NCBI GenBank assembly: GCA_900556785.1
Contig: USQK01000062.1
Location: forward strand, 1-9,422
Source: an uncultured Veillonella sp.
Lineage (GTDB): Bacteria; Bacillota; Negativicutes; Veillonellales; Veillonellaceae
Length of the DNA: 9,422 nt
Direction of reading: 5' to 3'
A program made the position numbers and the translations under genes. Shown piece by piece: positions 4,483-9,422 of the stretch (the stretch's first letter is position 1; the number at the start of each line of letters is the position of its first letter). The notes beneath the pieces were generated by a model that ran no database searches, had not been told where the DNA came from, and saw nothing but the letters and a program-made list of their open reading frames with translations.

Positions 4483-5733
4483 TTACTTATAAGTGTGTTT
4501 TTTGATTCGTGGTGGTTTTATATGTTTTACAATTACGATAGATATAGCAATTGTAAAAGCTATCAAAAAGGATTCTTTTGCGAAGCTAATGGCAATAGTT
4601 TCTTGTCCCATTAGCATATAATAAATGGATCGATAAAAGCTGAGCCCTGGTAGTAAAGGGAATAAGCTAGTCATTAGGAAAACTATAGCAGGGCATTTCC
4701 GTTTAACAGCCAATATTCTTGATGCTATGGCGATGATAAAACCACTGATGAATATGGAGAGCATAACATTAGACTGTAGTGAAGATAATGTTAAGAACAA
4801 GAACCATGAGATAAATCCTAATATTGTACAATCGATAAAATGTTGTTTAGCTACACGGAATAAGATTGCAAATGCTGTAGTACCAATACCAGCCATTATA
4901 CTACGCATAAACATAGAGGTTAAGGAATTAGTATCTAAATTAGAGGTATAAAGAGGAATCATTTGTGTGTTGAAGAGTAGTGATTGTACTACTGCGACCC
5001 CTACAGCCATTGAAATACAGGTAAGTAACGCGCCCATCATAAGGGTTATTCCTGTATTATAGTTATTCTGGCTATACTCTCTAATAGCATTGACGAAAGG
5101 AACTCCGGGAACAATGTCAATCATGGCTCCTAGTAATATAACTGATAGGTTGGAGCCTAATTCAAAGTGGATAAAGAGATTACCCAATAAGGCTATTAGA
5201 ATACTACCTAAAATGGTAATCAATACATCAGAGCTAAGTATGCGTTTGATGGTACACATATAGACGCCTAATATTAAGCCTATAATACCTGCAATTATAG
5301 AGTCTGTTATAGAACTACCAATTGCATAGCTAAAGCCCGAAGCTCCTAACGTATAAGCTACTAATCTCCAAAAAAAAGAATAGTCTGACATGGTATCAAT
5401 TTGATTAAGTTCACTTTCAATTTCCTCAATAGTAATATTTTTTTGTGTGATACGTCGGGAGAGAGCATTAACAGATTCAATTTTACTGAGGTTAATATCG
5501 ACTTCAGGAACGTTATAAATACGAGTAATTTCAGTTCCATCAGCTTTCTTAGCAGTTGCAAAAATACCTCTATTGGATACGTAGGCTTCTAAATATTTAA
5601 AATTCATAGCTCGTGCTATGTAGTTCATAGTATCTTCTGTACGACTGATTTCGGCGCCACTGCTAAGTAGTATTTTTCCAGCTTTTAGTATAATTTCTAA
5701 TTCCACACCTGTCATTATTTCCTCGTTATTCAT
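4483..5733 (-). CDS. Threonine/serine exporter family protein (ThrE type)
   Basis: A 416-residue membrane protein joining both halves of the ThrE family. The N-terminal cytosolic region has LLSSGAEISRTEDT (22-35) and is followed by helices with VPGVPFVNAIREY. The C-terminal ThrE_2-like helical region (~270-410) has FPLLPGLSFYRS. In some bacteria the halves are separate proteins (YjjP and YjjB). Family members export threonine and serine in Corynebacterium, while YjjPB is linked to succinate export, so the substrate is open. The start used overlaps the upstream stop as ATGA (4 bp), implying translational coupling. An internal ATG at 5715, preceded by GAGGAAATA, has a better ribosome binding site and would give 410 residues. 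It is the second gene of a two-gene operon with the YkvI-like protein. Confidence 0.88.
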   Translation of the reverse strand: MNNEEIMTGVELEIILKAGKILLSSGAEISRTEDTMNYIARAMNFKYLEAYVSNRGIFATAKKADGTEITRIYNVPEVDINLSKIESVNALSRRITQKNITIEEIESELNQIDTMSDYSFFWRLVAYTLGASGFSYAIGSSITDSIIAGIIGLILGVYMCTIKRILSSDVLITILGSILIALLGNLFIHFELGSNLSVILLGAMIDIVPGVPFVNAIREYSQNNYNTGITLMMGALLTCISMAVGVAVVQSLLFNTQMIPLYTSNLDTNSLTSMFMRSIMAGIGTTAFAILFRVAKQHFIDCTILGFISWFLFLTLSSLQSNVMLSIFISGFIIAIASRILAVKRKCPAIVFLMTSLFPLLPGLSFYRSIYYMLMGQETIAISFAKESFLIAFTIAISIVIVKHIKPPRIKKHTYK

Positions 5734-7133
5734 TTTACTTCATTGTTATTTATATTGGACTTTTTGATAGGTCTATCTTTAGAAGATTCAGTTGATTTTG
5801 ATTCTTCCTGTTGTTCTTGTAGGATATTGATATTTTGATGTATAACTTCTTCGTCTATTGAGAGATGCTCTTCCACATAGTCTTTTAGCTCTTGAACTGT
5901 TTCCGTATTTGAAAGTATTTCTTTTGCTTCATTATGAATATCTTCTTTAAGAGATTTTGTATCTGCTTGACTAATATCACCTAATGTATGGAATAGTTCA
6001 CGTTCTTTTTCTGAAAGATTTTTGTGAGGACTATGTTTTTTTAATGATAAACGGAGCATCTTTCTTCGGAAGAGTTTTTCCATAATGATATCTTTACGAT
6101 CACGGAGCCAGCCATAAATAAGAATAATTAGGAGTAATAGACCCATATAACCGAGAATTGGGTAGAGGATACTAATCAAATCTTTAAAACCAAAGAAACT
6201 ACATATATATCCTATGATTACTACAGAAATAATAACAATTCTCATTCTTTTTGTGCTGCCGTTGGCAAAACGTCTAGCAATAGAATAAAAAAGAGAGAAT
6301 GCTGTATTAAAAATAAGTGAAAAGACTGTGATTGCATATATATATGCTAGCCAAGGATGAATTTGATTGGCAATAGCAAGAATCGGCAAATCTGCATCTT
6401 TTACTGTATCTAGATTGGCAAAAATAGAGATAGCAGCTATAAAAACAACTAATCCGACTAATAGGCCGCCACGAGTGCCACCTTTTTCAGCAATACCAAT
6501 ACGAACAACAGAACCACCTAAAATAAAGGCCATAGAAACAGCTGTCATAGCACATAGTGAATAATAATTAATGACAGAAAACCATACATTGCTTGTGGCT
6601 GGTTTGATTGTGTGGGCTATAGTATCTAACGCAGCCCAATCATGACTTTTACCAATAAAAGAGTAACCTGTAATGATGAATATCATTACAATCATAATAG
6701 GTGTAAAAATACCTAGAACACTGGTAATTTTATCAAAGTCCATAAATGATACGGTTATGATTAAAAGTGAGCAAATTAATCCGCCAACCCAAAAAGGAAG
6801 TCCAAATTGTTGTTCTAAGTTTGATCCTGCACCGGCTATCATAACGAAGCCCATAATAAAACTACCAGCGATTAGTACAAAATCAAGTATTTTTGTAATA
6901 ATAGGATGGGAAATCTGTGTAAAAACTTCTTCATGATTGTCTGCACGATAGTAGCTCCCCAAAGAAAGCATGATTTTACCAAATGCGGCATTTAATAGAC
7001 CTAGTAATAGAACACCAATAAGACCTATTTGGCCAAAACTTATAAAATATTGTAGAAGATCTTGTCCACTCGAGAGTCCTGCACCTACAATAACACCTAT
7101 GTAGGCAAATGCAATTTTCCATGATTGTTGCAT
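5730..7133 (-). CDS. YkvI-like membrane protein with long hydrophilic C-terminal tail
   Basis: A 467-residue protein. Residues 1-342 carry about ten membrane helices. GAGLSSGQDLLQYF (17-30) in the first helix resembles the broken helix of APC/LeuT-fold transporters, and the whole looks like the YkvI family, whose substrate is unknown. Residues ~343-467 form a charged tail rich in E, K, S and N, with probable helical or coiled-coil stretches (EKERELFHTLGD, ETVQELKDYVEEHL) and a disordered end (EESKSTESSKDRPIKKSN). I know of no such tail in YkvI itself. AGGAGG lies 8 nt before the ATG, and a TGATATAAT promoter is at 7179-7187. It overlaps the ThrE-type gene by 4 bp, so the two probably act together, perhaps as uptake and efflux of related amino or organic acids. 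Confidence 0.82.
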   Translation of the reverse strand: MQQSWKIAFAYIGVIVGAGLSSGQDLLQYFISFGQIGLIGVLLLGLLNAAFGKIMLSLGSYYRADNHEEVFTQISHPIITKILDFVLIAGSFIMGFVMIAGAGSNLEQQFGLPFWVGGLICSLLIITVSFMDFDKITSVLGIFTPIMIVMIFIITGYSFIGKSHDWAALDTIAHTIKPATSNVWFSVINYYSLCAMTAVSMAFILGGSVVRIGIAEKGGTRGGLLVGLVVFIAAISIFANLDTVKDADLPILAIANQIHPWLAYIYAITVFSLIFNTAFSLFYSIARRFANGSTKRMRIVIISVVIIGYICSFFGFKDLISILYPILGYMGLLLLIILIYGWLRDRKDIIMEKLFRRKMLRLSLKKHSPHKNLSEKERELFHTLGDISQADTKSLKEDIHNEAKEILSNTETVQELKDYVEEHLSIDEEVIHQNINILQEQQEESKSTESSKDRPIKKSNINNNEVK

Positions 7134-7178
7134 TATATTTTCCTCCTTTCAAATACATAACTTAGTATACAAAATAAT

Positions 7179-7187
7179 ATTATATCA
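7179..7187 (-). promoter_or_regulatory. Extended -10 promoter of the ykvI-thrE operon
   Basis: The minus strand reads TGATATAAT about 45 bp before the start codon, with only a weak -35 (ATCAAT) at 17 bp. A second possible -10, TATACT, lies at 7164-7169. Confidence 0.55.
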
Positions 7188-7216
7188 TACTAATGATTCA
7201 ATTGATGGAAATCTTA

Positions 7217-7277
7217 CTGCCAATCTCTATAAGATTAGCTAAGAATGGAGCTATTTATAGGCCTTAAGTTCAATACA
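7217..7277 (-). repeat. Decayed R1 remnant
   Basis: GCCAATCTCTATAAGATTAG and the following ~45 bp align with the R1 leader at 3551-3610 with scattered substitutions. The promoter -10 is altered (TGTATT), and the -35 and terminator hairpin are missing. No toxin ORF follows on the minus strand. The rest of the 7278-7394 gap shows nothing I can name. Confidence 0.65.
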
Positions 7278-7394
7278 CTAACTATTGAATTGACGGCGTG
7301 TCCATGTGAAAGTACTGCCTCATAAATGTAACTAAGAAGTAAATCGTTTATTTTATATGAATTTGTTATAGATTAATGATTATAATTTAGGATG

Positions 7395-8054
7395 TTATTT
7401 ATTTAAGTTTGCTACAATACTTAAAATATCTTCTGCTTTACGGGCAATATGTGTTACGCCTAATTCTTGGTGGAGAGATTCTTCTCTAAAGCCCCATGTA
7501 ACACCGATACATAGTAGACCAGAGTTTTCTGCAGTAGCAACGTCAACTTCAGAATCACCTACATAAATAGATTTTTCTGGTGTAGAGCCTAGTTCTTTTA
7601 ACGCTTGAAGTACCATGTCTGGTGCTGGTTTACGTTGTAAGCCAGGTCTTTCACCAATAGCAACAGGTAAGCGATCGCCAAAATATTCTTTATTTAAAGG
7701 TGTAACGCCTTCTTGAATTTTATTAGATACAATGGCTAATTTATAGCCTTTTTCACGCAATGCATCTAGCATATCTAAGATGCCAGGATACGGTGCTGTA
7801 GTATCTTTTAGATGTTCTCCATAGTAGATTTTGAACTCCTCAATATATGGTTCTAATTCATGATCTGCTACTGTACTAGGCAAGCATTGACGCATCAAGT
7901 ACGTTACTGCATTACCAAGAGCGGCTTTTACTTCTGTTAGAGATTTTTCAGGGAAGTTATGTGTACGTAATACATGATTTACTGCGTTAGCTAAATCTGT
8001 TGCAGTATCAAGCAATGTGCCGTCGCAATCAAAAACGATGGTTGTATATTTCAT
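7395..8054 (-). CDS. gph: HAD-family phosphatase, phosphoglycolate phosphatase type
   Basis: A 219-residue soluble hydrolase with all four HAD motifs. DCDGT holds the nucleophile D9 and acid/base D11, motif II is S110 in IVSNK, motif III is K142 in RKPAPD, and motif IV is GDSEVD (166-171), which binds Mg2+. The helical insert between motifs I and II is the C1 cap of subfamily IA. Length and order match phosphoglycolate phosphatases (Gph), which remove 2-phosphoglycolate formed in DNA repair; related enzymes include pyrophosphatase PpaX and sugar phosphatases, so the substrate is not certain. GGAGG lies 5 nt before the ATG. It has its own promoter and is divergent from the gene at 8194. No clear terminator is visible after the stop. 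Confidence 0.88.
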   Translation of the reverse strand: MKYTTIVFDCDGTLLDTATDLANAVNHVLRTHNFPEKSLTEVKAALGNAVTYLMRQCLPSTVADHELEPYIEEFKIYYGEHLKDTTAPYPGILDMLDALREKGYKLAIVSNKIQEGVTPLNKEYFGDRLPVAIGERPGLQRKPAPDMVLQALKELGSTPEKSIYVGDSEVDVATAENSGLLCIGVTWGFREESLHQELGVTHIARKAEDILSIVANLNK

Positions 8055-8090
8055 AGGAACCTCCGATGTTAAATCAATATGTACTTTATA

Positions 8091-8118
8091 AGTATATGAT
8101 AAATATGGAGAAAATCAA
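8091..8118 (-). promoter_or_regulatory. Promoter of the HAD phosphatase gene
   Basis: Minus-strand TTGATT (8113-8118) and TATACT (8091-8096) are 16 bp apart, about 37 bp before the start codon. Confidence 0.5.
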
Positions 8119-8147
8119 GAGAATAGCCGTATTTGTTACTATAATTG

Positions 8148-8156
8148 TGTTACAAT
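8148..8156 (+). promoter_or_regulatory. Promoter of the acidic protein gene
   Basis: The extended -10 TGTTACAAT matches the element at 162-170 and 3718-3726. There is no clear -35. Transcription would start near 8163, leaving a ~30 nt leader with AGGAGG at 8182-8187. Confidence 0.5.
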
Positions 8157-8193
8157 AATAGCAGTATTAATTACAGTGTATAGGAGGCGTAGT

Positions 8194-9033
8194 ATGACTG
8201 AAATACAAGCTCTTTTATTGATAAAATCTATTCTTGAATCCGCAGATATTCATGGTATTGAAAACATTTTGGCTGAGGATTGCGAATACATGTCCACAGG
8301 TCGAGGTATTATTGGCCGCAATCGTAATGAAAGTATTGAGTTTTTATCCTCTATGACTGAGTCTATTAAGGCAGATAATGTGCCTGTTACGTGCAAGGTG
8401 ATGCATATTACCGATGTGTACGAGGAGGATGCGCTATTCCATGAGGGCCGTCATGGTTTGACTGTTTCTTATGAAAGCAGCGATAATTATGTGTACATGA
8501 TTTTTGTTGATGTAAATGATGAGGGGCTCGTAGACCGCATTGTATCTAGTCAGGAAAATTATAGTATTGAGTATGATGATCTTCGCTTTGGCGAGGATGA
8601 AAGCGAGTATGCATTTATTTCTGCACCAACTACTGTGAAAGATTGGATTACAGCCCTCAGCATGTGGCTTGAAACAGCGAATGTCGATGTGGATGATTTT
8701 TATCAGTACATCGATGAAGACACACGTGTTGTATTCCAAAAAGGCGATACTGAATCCATCACCCTTGAAAGTGGCCTTGATGTAGAAGATTACTTTGATC
8801 AGCTCATGAACCAACACTTTGATGCGGTACCTCATATCATTCGCGATGAAGAAGATGGCCTTATTTTAACCTATGGTCCTATGAGTGCCATTGCAACCCT
8901 CAATGAAGAAGGCGCACTAGCGCTTATTAGTATCTATATCGACACACGCGACGAAGATGAAGCTACTGATGAAGTTGGCTATATTGAAGAAGAACTAACC
9001 AAGACAACAACTACTGAAGAAGATTTATTTTAA
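8194..9033 (+). CDS. Acidic cytosolic protein, possible tandem NTF2-like domains
   Basis: A 279-residue protein without a signal peptide or membrane segment. I chose ATG 8194 because AGGAGG (8182-8187) lies 6 nt upstream; the in-frame GTG at 8176 would place that site inside the gene. The N-terminal half (helical start, then ILAEDCEYMSTG, IIGRNRNESIEFLSSM, and strands ending VDRIVSS) looks like a SnoaL/NTF2-type cone fold. The C-terminal half (~150-255: WLETANVDVDDFYQYIDEDT to LALISIYIDT) repeats the same pattern weakly. The protein is very rich in D and E, and its tail alternates acidic and threonine residues. Function is unknown and the fold call is by eye. Some synonymous choices near its 3' end look more GC-rich than in the neighbours. 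Confidence 0.8.
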   Translation: MTEIQALLLIKSILESADIHGIENILAEDCEYMSTGRGIIGRNRNESIEFLSSMTESIKADNVPVTCKVMHITDVYEEDALFHEGRHGLTVSYESSDNYVYMIFVDVNDEGLVDRIVSSQENYSIEYDDLRFGEDESEYAFISAPTTVKDWITALSMWLETANVDVDDFYQYIDEDTRVVFQKGDTESITLESGLDVEDYFDQLMNQHFDAVPHIIRDEEDGLILTYGPMSAIATLNEEGALALISIYIDTRDEDEATDEVGYIEEELTKTTTTEEDLF

Positions 9034-9060
9034 TTAACTCTATCAGTAAAATGTAATATA

Positions 9061-9249
9061 CTTAGTCTAAATATATATGGTTAGCGAGATACCACCAGCT
9101 AAAACTATTATGTTTAGTCTAACTACATATGGTTAATGAGATACTACCAGTTAAAAGAATTATGTTTAGTCTAACTATATATGATTAATGAGATACTACC
9201 AGTTAAAAGTATTATATTTAGTCTAGAAATGTAAAAAACTACCAGTTAA
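9061..9249. repeat. 52 bp tandem repeat, three units plus a partial fourth
   Basis: Units start at 9061, 9113 and 9165, exactly 52 bp apart. Each begins with TTTAGTCTAA (CTTAGTCTAA in the first) and contains GAGATACTACCAGTTAAAAG or a close variant. A fourth start at 9217 keeps TTTAGTCT, loses the middle, and ends in ACTACCAGTTAA (9238-9249). Units two and three are nearly identical; the first is more diverged. There is no ORF through the array. Confidence 0.85.
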
Positions 9250-9323
9250 TTTCACGTTGTAGTAGATCGACCTCCTGTTATTGAAGATCGGTTTACAAAA
9301 CAACATGACTAACTGGTAGTTTT
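9234..9323. repeat. Long inverted repeat forming a hairpin
   Basis: AAAACTACCAGTTA (9236-9249) pairs with TAACTGGTAGTTTT (9310-9323), and an inner CACGTTGT/ACAACATG stem extends it with one mismatch. U-runs follow on the minus strand (TAGTTTTTT), so it could be the terminator of the minus-strand gene at the right edge, though the ~60 nt loop is long. A second inverted arm, TTAACTGGTAGT, lies at 9348-9359. Confidence 0.7.
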
Positions 9324-9361
9324 AAATTTAATTAGAAATAATTATTTTTAACTGGTAGTAT

Positions 9362-9422
9362 TTACATTTCATCATGGTCCTTAATGAGACCAGCTTTTTT
9401 CTTTTTCCAATAGGAGTAGTAG
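9362..9422 (-). CDS. Possible C-terminal end of a gene entering from the right
   Basis: In one minus-strand frame the last 61 bases read YYSYWKKKKAGLIKDHDEM followed by a stop at 9362-9364. The composition, a YW pair followed by a basic run and a polar tail, is like the end of a membrane protein. Only 19 codons are visible, so the call is tentative and the family cannot be named. Confidence 0.4.
   Translation of the reverse strand, partial: YYSYWKKKKAGLIKDHDEM

Noticed and set aside
6673..6936. 87-codon plus-strand ORF, and similar ones at 6367 and 4727
   Set aside because: Antisense to membrane-protein genes and lacking ribosome binding sites; shadow ORFs.
8434..8835. 133-codon minus-strand ORF
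   Set aside because: It lies entirely inside the well-supported gene at 8194-9033, has no ribosome binding site, and its isoleucine-rich, low-complexity product looks like a frame shadow.
9061..9224. CRISPR array
   Set aside because: The repeats are contiguous 52 bp units with no unique spacers between conserved repeats, and no cas gene is visible.

Overview
The window reads as AT-rich chromosomal DNA from a Firmicute-like bacterium. Strong AGGAGG-type ribosome binding sites, TGnTATAAT/TGnTACAAT extended -10 promoters, hairpin-plus-U terminators and the set of protein families all fit. A Negativicute such as Veillonella is my best guess, but it rests on overall gene content and style, not on a diagnostic marker.

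Left third (1-4440): an accessory region built from repeats. Two paralogous secreted proteins of unknown function (205-1416 and 3766-4362) each follow a copy of a ~140 bp repeat, called R1 here. A second ~147 bp repeat, R2 (1441-1587 and 3390-3538), encodes a ~90 nt RNA with its own extended -10 promoter. Between R2 and R1 at 1626-1703, on the minus strand, is an unannotated 25-codon ORF resembling the small hydrophobic holin-like toxins of type I toxin-antitoxin systems. R2 plus ORF plus R1 makes a coherent module: the toxin promoter is in R1, and the toxin mRNA terminator and a convergent antisense RNA are in R2. At 3390-3692 the same module has lost its toxin ORF but kept the RNA gene. Further R1 copies are at the left edge (1-135) and, decayed, at 7217-7277.

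Within this region, 1919-3341 on the minus strand is a transporter transcription unit: promoter, ZTP (pfl) riboswitch aptamer, overlapping intrinsic terminator, then an OFA-family (oxalate/formate antiporter-like) MFS permease. A riboswitch that senses 10-formyl-THF shortage in front of such a carrier suggests transport of formate or a related one-carbon or carboxylate substrate.

Middle (4483-7187, minus strand): a two-gene operon with a 4 bp overlap, encoding a YkvI-like membrane protein with an unusual ~125-residue hydrophilic tail and a ThrE-type threonine/serine exporter family protein. Then come a HAD phosphatase of the phosphoglycolate phosphatase type (7395-8054, minus) and, divergent from it, a very acidic soluble protein with a possible NTF2-like fold (8194-9033, plus).

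Right end (9034-9422): noncoding DNA with three 52 bp tandem repeats carrying the core ACTACCAGTTAA. The core recurs in inverted orientation and forms a long hairpin. At the very edge is what looks like the C-terminal end of a minus-strand gene.
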